Assembly (NCBI GenBank): GCA_005502805.1
Contig: SCMY01000002.1
Span: 620,001-684,000, forward strand
Direction: 5' to 3'
From: Rhizobiales bacterium 2SD
GTDB lineage: Bacteria; Pseudomonadota; Alphaproteobacteria; Rhizobiales; Beijerinckiaceae
DNA: 64,000 nucleotides
Part shown: positions 27,789 to 36,618 of the stretch, piece by piece
Numbering within the stretch: the stretch's first letter is position 1
Layout: the number at the start of each line of letters is the position of its first letter
Translations under genes and position numbers: made by a program
The notes under the pieces: model-generated
Database searches by the model: none
The model's input: only the letters and a program-made list of their open reading frames with translations
Told to the model about the DNA's origin: nothing

Positions 27789-28241
27789 TCACATCTTCTC
27801 ACCCGGCAAGGCGGCCGCCTGCTTCACCCAGGCGGTGAATTGGGCCTCGTCGAGTTCGTCATCCTCGCGGATGTCGAGGTAGCGCACCTCCTTCTGCTTG
27901 GAGGTGCCCGGCGGGAGCGGATCGAGCGAAGCGCCGCGGAAGAAGGCGACCTTCACGTATTTCGCAAAGACATGGATGCCGAGGAACCAGTAATTGTCCT
28001 CCATCCCATAGAGCGGCGAGTTCCATTTCACCGCCTTCCTGACCCCAGGGACGGCGGCGCTGATCAGTGCGTCGAGGCGGGCGCCGAGGGGGCTCTTCCA
28101 GCCCGGCATCGCGGCGATATAGGCCTGCACCGGTTCTTCGCCATAGCCCTTGGCGATCTGCGGATTGCCGCCCGAGAGCAAGACGGGCTCGCCGCCTTCG
28201 GCGTTCGGCGTCGCTGCCGCTTTCGAGGTCTTGCTGGCCAT
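27789..28241 (-). CDS. DUF1801 domain protein
   Basis: A 150-residue paralogue of the 26703-27110 product, with the DUF1801 core VRKAVKWNSPLYGMEDNYW, then VKVAFFRGASLDP, and the acidic segment RYLDIREDDELDE. Function is unknown. Members commonly travel with SRPBCC (AHSA1-like) and ArsR genes, as they do here. Confidence 0.88.
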   Translation of the reverse strand: MASKTSKAAATPNAEGGEPVLLSGGNPQIAKGYGEEPVQAYIAAMPGWKSPLGARLDALISAAVPGVRKAVKWNSPLYGMEDNYWFLGIHVFAKYVKVAFFRGASLDPLPPGTSKQKEVRYLDIREDDELDEAQFTAWVKQAAALPGEKM

Positions 28242-28250
28242 GCGCTCCTC

Positions 28251-28472
28251 CTAGCCTTCCGCCCGTCGCCCTTGTCGCCAGCCGGCGGCATAGGGCAGCG
28301 CGAACATGTAGAGGCCCGAGAACATCAGCAGGAAAAGCGGCGGCAGCGGGGAGTAGACGATCCAGGCCGGCGGCGGCCCCAGCGCCATGGCGACGAAATT
28401 GGCGATCACCGTCGCGGTAAAAATGAGGGCGAGCCAGCGATGGCCTTGCCGAATAACGCCATTCAAAGTCAT
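28251..28472 (-). CDS. Small membrane protein
   Basis: About 73 residues with two hydrophobic segments (about 13-32 and 42-62) joined by a proline-rich turn (GPPPAWIVYSPLPP). The function is unknown. The start at 28472 follows an AAGGA site. A GTG at 28511 overlapping the SRPBCC stop is an alternative. It lies inside the ArsR-led operon. Confidence 0.65.
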   Translation of the reverse strand: MTLNGVIRQGHRWLALIFTATVIANFVAMALGPPPAWIVYSPLPPLFLLMFSGLYMFALPYAAGWRQGRRAEG

Positions 28473-28507
28473 GAGTTGCGTCCTTGCAGAGATGGCAGCC
28501 GTTGTGG

Positions 28508-28936
28508 TCACCCCGCCTGCTCCAGCAGCTCTTCCAGCTTGCCGAGGAATTCCTGCCAGCCGGCCCGGGCGCCGCCGAAGGCCTGCTTCTGCTCGGGCCG
28601 GAAGCCGGCCTGCTCCATGCGCAGCAGCGTTCCCCTGGGCGTCGGGGTCAGCGTGAAGGTCACCGTGCTCTTCAAATTGAAGGCCGGATCGTCATGGGCG
28701 AAGTCCCATGTGTAGGACAGCGTCCGGTTCGTCTCGATGTCGAGGACCTCGCAATCGAGCACGCCGCCCCATTCGCCGCGCAGGTTGAAGCGATGGCCGA
28801 CGACCGGCGCGAAATCGTTCTTCATCAGCCATTCCGCGATCAGATGCGGCTGGGTCAGGGCGCGCCAGAGCTTTTCCGGCGGGTGGGCGATCTCACGCTC
28901 GACGGTGACGGAGCGGGTCGGCATGGCGGTGGTCAT
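28508..28936 (-). CDS. SRPBCC (AHSA1-like) domain protein
   Basis: A 142-residue START/Bet v1-like fold protein. Typical features are the opening VEREIAHPPEKLWRAL, the central strand GEWGGVLDCEVLDIE and the final helix GWQEFLGKLEELL. Such proteins bind hydrophobic ligands or chaperones. It overlaps the regulator gene by four bases and probably belongs to the same regulon. Confidence 0.9.
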   Translation of the reverse strand: MTTAMPTRSVTVEREIAHPPEKLWRALTQPHLIAEWLMKNDFAPVVGHRFNLRGEWGGVLDCEVLDIETNRTLSYTWDFAHDDPAFNLKSTVTFTLTPTPRGTLLRMEQAGFRPEQKQAFGGARAGWQEFLGKLEELLEQAG

Positions 28937-29256
28937 TGGTCCATCCTTGCGAGCAAATTTTCGAGGTCGTCGAACCGCGCCTCCCAGAAGCCGGCCATCT
29001 GGCTGGTCCAGTCGATCAGCGGGCTGAGCGCGCCGAGCTGGGCGCTGTAATGGGTCTGGCGGCCGGCCTGCCGGTCACGCACCAGCCCGGCCTGCTTGAG
29101 GACGCCGAGATGTTTTGAGACCGCCGGCTGGGAGACGCCGGCCTGCGCGGTCAGCGCCCCGACCGTCAGCTCGCCGTCCCGGCACAGGCGCTCGAAGATC
29201 GCGCGCCGCGTCGGGTCGGCGAGCGTCCTGAACAGCATGTCGTGCGCGTCTGACAT
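28933..29256 (-). CDS. ArsR-family transcriptional regulator
   Basis: A 107-residue winged helix-turn-helix protein with the recognition region AGVSQPAVSKHLGVLKQAG. It has no cysteine pair of the ArsR metal site, so it belongs to the metal-independent branch often paired with SRPBCC genes. It heads the operon running to 26703. The palindrome at 29278-29293 lies just upstream and is a likely autoregulatory operator. Confidence 0.92.
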   Translation of the reverse strand: MSDAHDMLFRTLADPTRRAIFERLCRDGELTVGALTAQAGVSQPAVSKHLGVLKQAGLVRDRQAGRQTHYSAQLGALSPLIDWTSQMAGFWEARFDDLENLLARMDQ

Positions 29257-29277
29257 CACAATCGATAACCCGTTGGC

Positions 29278-29311
29278 TATGAGTTAACTCATAACCACAG
29301 AGATATGAGTT
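29278..29311. promoter_or_regulatory. Palindromic operator upstream of the ArsR-family gene
   Basis: The perfect 16-bp palindrome TATGAGTTAACTCATA lies at 29278-29293. A third half-site, TATGAGTT, is at 29304-29311. It stands 22 bases from the regulator start, where it would cover the promoter. Confidence 0.65.
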
Positions 29312-29455
29312 GGTCAAGCACCCTCGCGGGCAAAGCAGAACGGGGGTGTGAGAGGCGCGCTGGACCGAGTCGCGTGGCTCCCGCAGGATGCGCCCGAAAC
29401 TGGGGGCATCGTCGCAAGCTGCGCGTCCCGTCACTCCGCCTTCGAGGACTTCACC

Positions 29456-30256
29456 ATGGATCTAATGCTCAACGGCAAGCGCGCTCTGGTCACGGGCGGC
29501 AGCAAGGGGATCGGCCGCGCCATCGCGCGGCAGCTGGCGCTCGAAGGCGTCGACGTCGTCATCGCCGCGCGCAATCAGGCGGAGCTCGATGCTGCTGCGG
29601 CCGAGCTGGCGCAGGAGACCGGTCGCAGGATCGTCGGGCTCACCGTCGACACGCAGGACGATGCCTCGGTGAAGGCGGTCGTCGCTGGCACCGTCGCGGC
29701 GCTGGGCGGGCTCGACATCCTGGTCAATGCTGCGGCCAAGCCGGGCGGGCAGGCGACGCCGCCCAAGCTCGCCGAGATCACCGACGCGCTCTTCTTCGAC
29801 GACGTCAACGTCAAGGTGATGGGCTATCTGCGCATGGCCCGCGAGGCAGCACCGGTGATGGCGGCCAATGGCTGGGGCCGGATCATCAACATCAGCGGGC
29901 TGGCGGCGCGGCTGACCGGCTCGACCATCGGCTCGATCCGCAATGTCGCGGTGGCGGCGCTGACCAAGAATCTCGCCGACGAGCTCGGCCCCAAGGGCAT
30001 CAACGTCACCGTGGTGCATCCCGGCACGACGCGAACCGAGAAGACGCCGGGCGTCATTGCAGCGCGGGTGGCGGCGTCAGGGCTGGCGCCGGAGGAGGTC
30101 GAGCGCCGCATGGCCGCCAATGTCACGATCGGCCGGCTGGTCGACATGGCCGAGGTCGCCGACATCGTCGCCTTCCTCGCTTCGCCACGCAGCGTCGCGA
30201 TCAATGGCGACGCCATCGCCTGCGGCGGCGGCTCGAAGGGCGCGATCCACTACTGA
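29456..30256 (+). CDS. SDR-family protein lacking the catalytic Tyr-Lys
   Basis: A 266-residue short-chain dehydrogenase fold with an intact cofactor motif TGGSKGIGRA and a Ser in INISGLAA. Where the family has YxxxK, however, this protein reads SIRNV, so both Tyr and Lys are missing. The C-terminal sequence HPGTTRTEKTP and NGDAIACGGG are otherwise normal. It may bind NAD(P) without classical dehydrogenase chemistry, or use another mechanism. The start at 29456 follows GAGGA. It is transcribed divergently from the ArsR gene. Confidence 0.85.
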   Translation: MDLMLNGKRALVTGGSKGIGRAIARQLALEGVDVVIAARNQAELDAAAAELAQETGRRIVGLTVDTQDDASVKAVVAGTVAALGGLDILVNAAAKPGGQATPPKLAEITDALFFDDVNVKVMGYLRMAREAAPVMAANGWGRIINISGLAARLTGSTIGSIRNVAVAALTKNLADELGPKGINVTVVHPGTTRTEKTPGVIAARVAASGLAPEEVERRMAANVTIGRLVDMAEVADIVAFLASPRSVAINGDAIACGGGSKGAIHY

Positions 30257-30278
30257 GCGGTCGCGCCCTCGTGCTTGA

Positions 30279-30860
30279 TTAGAACAGCGCGGTCGGCGCG
30301 ACTTCGGCGACCACCATCAGGACGAAGCCGAGCACGCCGAGGCCGACGCCGGTCCAGGCGAGCAGGGTGACGCCGGTGATGATCGCAGCCGAGGCGACGA
30401 CGATCGCGATCTGCAGCAGGCCCGAGACGATGTCGTATTTGTCGTCGCGGGCGCTGGAGATGTCGCGCCTGGCTTCGGCCGCCTTGGCCCGGGCGATCAG
30501 CTCCTTGCGGCCCTCATTGGTCTCGGGCTCGGACTCATAGCGGGCGATCGTCGCCTTCCAGCCGTCGATGCGCTTCTGCAGGCGCTCGCGCGCCGCCGGC
30601 TCGGTGGCATTGGCGAGCTCGATCTCCATCGCCTCGGCGGCGGTGCGCAGGGTCGTGCCGCGGATCGTCTTGGCCTGGAAGAAGGCCCAGAGATTCGAGG
30701 CCTCGATGTTTCTGGAGAGTGCGTCCTGTTCGGCGTTCTTGCCGAGGATCTCGGAAAAGGCGAGCAGGAGCGCGAGCACGCCGATCAAAAGGGCTATGCG
30801 CTTGTTGGCCTTGCTGGTCGGCTGGTTGTCTTCGGTAACGTCTGGTGCGGCTGAGGCCAT
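30279..30860 (-). CDS. DUF4337 membrane protein
   Basis: A 193-residue protein with one N-terminal hydrophobic segment (about 22-40), a long helical soluble part rich in Ala, Glu and Arg, and two C-terminal hydrophobic segments (about 148-190). This plan matches DUF4337, whose function is unknown. It converges on the SDR gene and is followed upstream by xerD on the same strand. Confidence 0.8.
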   Translation of the reverse strand: MASAAPDVTEDNQPTSKANKRIALLIGVLALLLAFSEILGKNAEQDALSRNIEASNLWAFFQAKTIRGTTLRTAAEAMEIELANATEPAARERLQKRIDGWKATIARYESEPETNEGRKELIARAKAAEARRDISSARDDKYDIVSGLLQIAIVVASAAIITGVTLLAWTGVGLGVLGFVLMVVAEVAPTALF

Positions 30861-30941
30861 GTCTGATTCCCCCCGGAAAGGCCGGGCCTGATGGCCGGTT
30901 CGCGTGACGGAATCAAGACGATTTTACGGAATGTAGGCGCG

Positions 30942-31868
30942 CTATCCCCGAGCCCGCGGATGGGCGGAATCATAGGCCGCCAGCAGGCGGGCGGAATCGA
31001 TGCGGGTGTAGATCTGCGTGGTCGAGAGCGAGGCGTGGCCGAGCAGCTCCTGGATGGCGCGCAGGTCGCCGCCGCGGCCGAGCAGATGGGTGGCGAAGGA
31101 ATGGCGCAGCGCATGCGGCGTCGCGCTGCCCGGCAGCCCGAGCGAACCGCGCAGGCCCTCGACCGCGAGCTGGATGATCCGGGGCGAGAGCGGCCCGCCC
31201 TTGACGCCGACAAAGAGCGGCCCATCGGGCGCCAGCCGCCAAGGACATTGCGCGAGATAGTCGGCGATCGACTCGACCACGATGGGCAGCACCGGCACCA
31301 TCCGGGTCTTGCCGCCCTTGCCGAGCACGGTCAGCGCGTCGGCCGTGCTCACTGGCGCTTGCGAGCGTTTCAAGCCGAGCGCCTCGGAGATGCGCAGGCC
31401 GCTGCCATAGAGCAGGGAGAGCACGGCGGCATCGCGCGCCAGCACCCAGTCGGGCCGCTCCTCGCCGGCGCGGCTGTCGGCCTTGGTCACGGCCGCTGCA
31501 GCCTTGGCGTCAAGCGGGCGTGGCAGGCCCTTGCCGAGCCGGGGTCCGCGCGTCGCGGCAAAAGCGGCGGCGGTCAGCCGGCCGCTGCGCTCGCCGAAGC
31601 GAGCGAGCGAGCGCAGAGCCGCGAGCTGGCGCATCAGCGTGCGGTTGCCGACGCCGTCGCGGCGGCGATAGCCGAGAAAGGCGCGCAGATCCGCTGGCTT
31701 CAGGGCGGCGACCGCCTTCAGTGACGGGGGCGCATCGAGATGATGGGTCAGGAAGGTCGCGAACTGGTCGATGTCGCGGCCATAGGCCTCGAGCGTCTTC
31801 GGCGAGAGCCGGCGTTCATGGCCGAGATGGGCGAGCCAGTCGCGCCGGAGGGTGTCGAAATCGCTCAT
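30942..31868 (-). CDS. xerD: Site-specific tyrosine recombinase XerD
   Basis: A 308-residue tyrosine recombinase. The N-terminal SAM-like DNA-binding domain spans about 1-95. The catalytic residues are R159 (GSGLRISEA), K184 or K187, H252 and R255 (HALRHSF), H278 (LLGHAS) and nucleophile Y287 (QIYTRI). Length and the absence of phage or integron neighbours fit the housekeeping XerD that resolves chromosome dimers at dif with XerC. Confidence 0.92.
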   Translation of the reverse strand: MSDFDTLRRDWLAHLGHERRLSPKTLEAYGRDIDQFATFLTHHLDAPPSLKAVAALKPADLRAFLGYRRRDGVGNRTLMRQLAALRSLARFGERSGRLTAAAFAATRGPRLGKGLPRPLDAKAAAAVTKADSRAGEERPDWVLARDAAVLSLLYGSGLRISEALGLKRSQAPVSTADALTVLGKGGKTRMVPVLPIVVESIADYLAQCPWRLAPDGPLFVGVKGGPLSPRIIQLAVEGLRGSLGLPGSATPHALRHSFATHLLGRGGDLRAIQELLGHASLSTTQIYTRIDSARLLAAYDSAHPRARG

Positions 31869-31962
31869 GCGGTCGATCTTGCCGCACGAGGCTTAACAAC
31901 CGTTGTCCGGCGCGATCACTGCCTGCTATGAACCCTGCAGACATTGTTCAGGGCTGACCAAA

Positions 31963-33009
31963 TTGCACGCTCCCGATCCACACGGCCTGATCTTTCCCTT
32001 TCCCGAACCGCCGGCGCCGGGCCAGCTGATCGAGGTCGCGCCAGGCATCTTCTGGGCGAGGATCGCGCTGCCGTTCCGGCTCGACCACGTCAACATCTAC
32101 TTGATCGAGGATGGTGACGGCTTCGCGGTGATCGACACCGGCATCGGCGACGAGGCGACCAAGCAGGCCTGGCTCGCTCTGATGGCGGGGGCGCTGGCCG
32201 GCAAGCAGCTGACCCGGCTCTTTGTCACGCATTTCCACCCCGACCATATCGGCCTCGCCGGCTGGCTCTGCGAGCGTTTCGGCACGCCGCTCTTGACCAG
32301 CCAGACCGGCTATCTCGGCTGCCTCAACATCTCGCTCAGCCCGGGTGCATCCGAGGCGCCGGTCTACAAGCAATTCTACCAGCGCCACGGCCTGTCGGCC
32401 GAGGTGACCCAGGTCGTCTCGACGCTGGGTCATGGCTATCTCCGACAGGTGACGCCGCTGCCGCCGACCTTCACCCGGGTCGTTGCGGGTGACGTGCTCA
32501 GGATCGGTGGACGCGATTTCTTCGTGCTGGCGGGCGACGGCCATGCGCCGGAGCAATTGATGTTCCACTGCCCGGAGGCGAACGTCTTCCTCGCCGCCGA
32601 CCAGATCCTCGCCAAGATCACGCCGAACATCAGCGTCTGGGCGGTCGATGCAGAAGGCGATCCGCTCGGCCTCTATCTGCGTTCGCTGCGCGCTCTGCCG
32701 CAGGCGATCCCGCCGGGGACGCTGGTGCTGCCCGGGCACCAGCTACCGTTCTACGGATTGCAGGAGCGCTGCGCCGCGCTGGCCGCCCACCACGCCGAAC
32801 GCTGCCGGTTGATCGCAGGCGCTGTCGCCAAGGGGCCGCATTCGGTCGCCGAATTGGTGCCGGTGATGTTCACGCGGCCACTCGACCCGCACCAGCTCTC
32901 CTTCGCTTTCAGCGAGGTCTTCGCGCATGTGAACGCGATGCTGCGGCTCGGCGAATTGCGCTGGGCCGAACCGAACGCCGGCATCATGCGGGTAGCAGTC
33001 GCGGGCTGA
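31963..33009 (+). CDS. MBL-fold metallohydrolase
   Basis: A metallo-beta-lactamase-fold hydrolase of about 348 residues. The zinc motif THFHPDH (His90, His92, Asp94, His95) and later conserved DGHAPEQLMF and LPGHQLPF are visible. The fold covers thioesterases, glyoxalase II and lactonases; the substrate is unknown. No good ATG exists. I take the TTG at 31963 opening LHAPDPHG, with another TTG at 31903 as alternative. Confidence 0.85.
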   Translation: MHAPDPHGLIFPFPEPPAPGQLIEVAPGIFWARIALPFRLDHVNIYLIEDGDGFAVIDTGIGDEATKQAWLALMAGALAGKQLTRLFVTHFHPDHIGLAGWLCERFGTPLLTSQTGYLGCLNISLSPGASEAPVYKQFYQRHGLSAEVTQVVSTLGHGYLRQVTPLPPTFTRVVAGDVLRIGGRDFFVLAGDGHAPEQLMFHCPEANVFLAADQILAKITPNISVWAVDAEGDPLGLYLRSLRALPQAIPPGTLVLPGHQLPFYGLQERCAALAAHHAERCRLIAGAVAKGPHSVAELVPVMFTRPLDPHQLSFAFSEVFAHVNAMLRLGELRWAEPNAGIMRVAVAG

Positions 33010-33183
33010 GATCGGCGCATTTAAAAATTAAGGATGATCCGAGAAGGCCAGTGTTGCGCATTTGCCAGTCCACCCGGAATTAGGATTCCCGTTGCACAAA
33101 TGCACGTCATGAGCGCTCGGGCGTTTCGGAGTCATCCGGAGCGGTCCGGGCCATGTGGTCGGCGGGCAGCGAAGACGGAGACG

Positions 33184-34074
33184 ATGGCTCTATCGGCGAT
33201 GCTTCGGGCGATGCGGCCGCATCATTGGGCGAAGAACGGGCTCGTCTTCGTGCCGATCCTGCTCAATCACGATGTCTTCGCCTCGAAGGCGCTGCTCTAC
33301 GGCCTCGTCGCCTTCATCTCCTTCTCGCTGATGGCATCGTCGATCTATCTGCTCAACGACATCATCGACGTCGAGGCGGATCGACGCCACCCGACGAAAT
33401 GCAGGCGCCCGCTCGCAGCCGGCGAAATCACCAAGACCCAGGCCTATGCAATGGTCCCCGGCCTGCTGGCCGTCTCGGTCGCACTGGCGGCGCTGCTGCC
33501 GCGGCCGGATCTCTATCTGATGGCCTGGGCCGCCTATCTCGTGCTGGCCCTTGCCTATCTCTTCGTGCTGAAGCGCAAGCTGCTGGTCGACGTGCTCAGC
33601 CTCGCCGCCCTGCACACGATGCGCATCATCGCCGGCAATGCTGCGGCGGCGGTCCCGATCTCGTCCTGGCTGCTCGCCTTCTCGATGTTCCTCTTCCTGA
33701 GTCTCGCCTTGATGAAGCGCTATGCCGAGCTTCGCATCACCCAGGATCAGTCCGGGCTGAAGAAGGCCGGCCGCGGCTATCAGGCAGAGGACATCGAAGC
33801 GCTCTCGCAGCTCGGCATGGCCTCGGGCTGCACCTGCGCGCTGATCATGGCGCTCTATGTCGACAGCGCCGCGGTCAAGCAGCTCTACCACCATCCCGAG
33901 ATGATCTGGCTGGTCTGCCCGATCATCCTCTACCAGATGGCGCGCATGTGGTTCCTGGCCAGGCGCGGCAACATGCCTGACGATCCGCTGATGTTCATGA
34001 TCCGGGACTGGCGCAGCCAGCTGATGGGCGCGGTCGTCGTGCTGATCATGGTGGGAGCGAAGGTGATCCCGTGA
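33184..34074 (+). CDS. UbiA-family prenyltransferase, decaprenyl-phosphate phosphoribosyltransferase-like
   Basis: A 296-residue polytopic enzyme with the aspartate-rich site NDIIDVEAD (58-66) followed by HPTKCRRPLAAG. This extended motif is characteristic of the UbiA branch that transfers phosphoribose to decaprenyl phosphate (DPPR synthase, Rv3806c type) rather than prenyl groups to aromatic rings. It overlaps the DprE1-like gene by four bases, strengthening that reading. The ATG at 33184 is preceded by GGAG and begins the conserved part. Confidence 0.85.
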   Translation: MALSAMLRAMRPHHWAKNGLVFVPILLNHDVFASKALLYGLVAFISFSLMASSIYLLNDIIDVEADRRHPTKCRRPLAAGEITKTQAYAMVPGLLAVSVALAALLPRPDLYLMAWAAYLVLALAYLFVLKRKLLVDVLSLAALHTMRIIAGNAAAAVPISSWLLAFSMFLFLSLALMKRYAELRITQDQSGLKKAGRGYQAEDIEALSQLGMASGCTCALIMALYVDSAAVKQLYHHPEMIWLVCPIILYQMARMWFLARRGNMPDDPLMFMIRDWRSQLMGAVVVLIMVGAKVIP

Positions 34075-35381
34075 GCAGCGCGCCGGTCGAGCCGCGATCC
34101 TGGGGCGGTTTGAAGGCGAAGGGTTCGACGCTGATCGAGCCGCAGGACTGGCTCGCCGAACGCAAGCGCAACCACCCGGTGCTCGCTTATGGCAATGGCC
34201 GTTCCTATGGCGATTCCTGCCTGAACGATGCCGGCGGGCTGATCGCAGCGCGCCGGCTCGACCGCATCCTGTCCTTCGACCTGCAGAGCGGGGTCGTGCT
34301 GTGCGAAGCAGGCGTGCTGCTCGACGACCTGCTGAAGCTCTGCGTGCCCGCCGGCTGGTTCCCGCCGGTGACGCCGGGCACCAGCCTCGTCACCATCGGC
34401 GGCGCGCTCGCCAACGACGTCCACGGCAAGAACCATCACCGCGCCGGCACTTTCGGCCGGCATGTCCGCAGCTTCGAGCTCGCCCGCTCCGACGGCTCGC
34501 TCCTGATCTGCACCCCGGCGCAAAACGCAGAACTCTTCGCCGCCACGATCGGCGGGATGGGGCTGACCGGGCTGATCACCCGCGTCGAGCTGCAATTGAT
34601 GCCGGTCGCTTCGGCGGACATGTTGCAGGAGGCGATCCATTTCGACGGGCTCGACCACTTCTTCGAGATCGCCGCCGCCTCCGATGCGACGCATGACTAC
34701 ACCGTCGCCTGGGTCGATTCACTTGCGGCGGGTCGGCATTTCGGACGCGGCGTGTTCTTCCGCGCCAACCACGCGCCCGCTTCCGAGGCTCCGCCGGCAA
34801 AGGCCGCGCCCGCCCTGCCCTTCCCGCTGACACCGCCCATCCCGCTGATCAACCGGCTGAGCCTGCGCGCCTTCAACGCGCTCTACCGCGCCGCCCAGCC
34901 ACGCACGCCCGAGCCGCGGCGGATCGCCTATCGTCCGTTCTTCTACCCGCTCGACCGTGTCCGCGACTGGAACCGCGCCTATGGACCGAAAGGGCTGCGG
35001 CAATTCCAGTGCGCGGTGCCGATGGCGCATGCCCGCGAGGCGATCGAGGACATGCTGCGCCTGACGCTTGCGGCGGGCGAGAGCTCCTTCCTCACCGTGC
35101 TCAAGCTGTTCGGCGACGTCTCCTCGCCGGGGATGATGTCGTTCCCGATCCCCGGCGCGACACTGACGCTCGATTTTCCGCATCGCGGCGAGCGCACCTT
35201 GAGGCTGCTCGACGCGCTCGATCGTCTTGCGATCGCGGCCGGCGGGCGGGTCAACCCCTACAAGGACGCCCATATGTCGGCGGCGACCTTCGCAGCCTCG
35301 TTCCCGCACTGGCGCGACTTCGCGCGCCGTGCCGATCCGGCCTTCTCGTCGGGCTTCTGGCGGCGTGTCACCGCCGCCTGA
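34071..35381 (+). CDS. FAD-binding oxidoreductase, DprE1-like
   Basis: A 436-residue flavoenzyme of the VAO/PCMH fold. The FAD region contains GNGRSYGDSC (41-50) and GTSLVTIGGA followed by HGKNHH, a signature strongly like DprE1, the oxidase acting at C2 of decaprenylphosphoryl-beta-D-ribose. The C-terminal part has the substrate-side PYKDAHM. It starts at a GTG coupled to the UbiA-like gene. The reductase partner DprE2 is not adjacent. A product related to polyprenyl-phosphoryl arabinose is inferred, not shown. Confidence 0.85.
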   Translation: MSSAPVEPRSWGGLKAKGSTLIEPQDWLAERKRNHPVLAYGNGRSYGDSCLNDAGGLIAARRLDRILSFDLQSGVVLCEAGVLLDDLLKLCVPAGWFPPVTPGTSLVTIGGALANDVHGKNHHRAGTFGRHVRSFELARSDGSLLICTPAQNAELFAATIGGMGLTGLITRVELQLMPVASADMLQEAIHFDGLDHFFEIAAASDATHDYTVAWVDSLAAGRHFGRGVFFRANHAPASEAPPAKAAPALPFPLTPPIPLINRLSLRAFNALYRAAQPRTPEPRRIAYRPFFYPLDRVRDWNRAYGPKGLRQFQCAVPMAHAREAIEDMLRLTLAAGESSFLTVLKLFGDVSSPGMMSFPIPGATLTLDFPHRGERTLRLLDALDRLAIAAGGRVNPYKDAHMSAATFAASFPHWRDFARRADPAFSSGFWRRVTAA

Positions 35382-35386
35382 ACGGC

Positions 35387-35812
35387 TTACGAGGCGGCCA
35401 GCGCCGGCTCCGCCTGCTCGACCGCCGTCACCGTCAGCACATGCTTCTTGCCGTCGCGGGCGGTCCAGGCGATCGACTGGCCGGCGGCAAGGCCGATCAG
35501 CGCGGCCCCGATCGGGGTCAGCACCGAGACGCGGCCCTGCTCGATGTCGGCCTCGCCGGGATAGACCAGCTGGACGCGGCGATGCTGGGCGCTGTCGGAA
35601 TCGAAGGTGACGAAGGAGCCCATGCGCACGACGTCCGCCGGCAGCTTGCCCGGCGCGACGACCTTGGCGCGGTCCATCTCGGCGAGCAGCTCTTCGGCGA
35701 CCTCCGGGATGCGCTCGAGCGCCGTGGTGGCGAGGCCGGTCAGGCGCTCATGGTCGATCTCGCCGACGACGATCTTCGGCTTGCGATGGGTCTTCTGGGT
35801 CGACTGGGTCAT
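35387..35812 (-). CDS. rnk: Nucleoside diphosphate kinase regulator / GreA-GreB-family factor (Rnk)
   Basis: A 141-residue protein with a short N-terminal helical arm and a C-terminal GreA/GreB-type FKBP-like domain (about 55-135, including VRMGSFVTFDSD and LTPIGAALIGLAAGQS). Rnk-type proteins bind RNA polymerase near the secondary channel. The start at 35812 begins MTQSTQKTH. The frame runs further upstream without a good ribosome site. Confidence 0.85.
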   Translation of the reverse strand: MTQSTQKTHRKPKIVVGEIDHERLTGLATTALERIPEVAEELLAEMDRAKVVAPGKLPADVVRMGSFVTFDSDSAQHRRVQLVYPGEADIEQGRVSVLTPIGAALIGLAAGQSIAWTARDGKKHVLTVTAVEQAEPALAAS

Positions 35813-36098
35813 GGGTCCGGTATCCTGCGGTGACGCGCGCGACGGCGGCGCCAGAGCGCGAACGACTGTTCGTGAAAGTGACTTGGGGGAGACGCCTTGG
35901 AAGCCGAGCTGTTCCATCAAGGGACAGCATCGACGGCGCCCCTGGACTCGGGGCGCGCTCGGGCCGAGTCCGGGGCTAGGATTCCGCGATCGGGGCGACC
36001 CGGAACACGAGGCGATGCTTCGTCGTCATACCGATAGAGTTGGGGCCTCGCCGGGCGCTGTCAAGGCCGGATCGCGCGCAGGCCCGGCGAGCCGCCCC

Positions 36099-36362
36099 CT
36101 ACCCCGCCGCCCTAGCCGCCGCCTGCTTCAGCCGCGCCAGCGCTTCCTCGGCCCCGGCCTTCACTGCCGGATCGGCCACCTGCCCCTCGGCCGCGACGCG
36201 CTCGGCCAGCGCCGCGACGCTGAACTCAGCCCCGCCGGCCGCGAGCTTCAGCACCGCATTGGCGAGCACGTTCGGCCAATAGGCCGCGCCGCCCTTGGCC
36301 AACCCCTTGGCCTTGCGGCCCTCGAATTCCTTGGTGAGCTGTTCGGGGGTTTTTCTGGCCAT
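36099..36362 (-). CDS. Small hypothetical protein
   Basis: An 87-residue helical, Ala- and Lys-rich protein of unknown function (opens MARKTPEQLTKEFEGRKAKG). Composition and codon use fit the host. A purine-rich stretch precedes the ATG. It has no recognisable domain. Confidence 0.55.
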   Translation of the reverse strand: MARKTPEQLTKEFEGRKAKGLAKGGAAYWPNVLANAVLKLAAGGAEFSVAALAERVAAEGQVADPAVKAGAEEALARLKQAAARAAG

Positions 36363-36440
36363 GGCGCTGGGCTTTTCCGTGAATCGTGTCTGAGCCGAGC
36401 TTATAGCAGCCTGCCGGCAAAGAGGGTGGGGAGCCGCAAC

Positions 36441-36607
36441 CTACCCCCTTCCCCCTTGTGGGGAAGGGCCGGGGATGGGGGTGGCGCCGCCTGGCGATCG
36501 CTCACCGGAAAGAGGGCTGGCGGCAGCGTCAGCGCTGTCTCGTTCGACAGATCGCTCTGGCTTTTCGACCCCCACCCCTGCCCCTCCCCACAAGGGGGAG
36601 GGGTTCG
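36441..36607. repeat. Inverted repeat of CCCCCTTGTGGGG type
   Basis: Two arms of nearly 40 bases, 36445-36482 and 36570-36607, are inverted copies of one another. Each is itself palindromic (CCCCCTTGTGGGG). About 85 bases of unrelated sequence lie between. It fills the gap between two small hypothetical genes. Confidence 0.7.
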
Positions 36608-36618
36608 CGCCTCGCCTT

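Noticed and set aside
30942..31868. The tyrosine recombinase as an integrase of a mobile island
   Set aside because: Its length and sequence fit housekeeping XerD. There is no tRNA, att-like repeat or phage gene around it, and it is 6 kb from the AT-rich gene with ordinary genes between.
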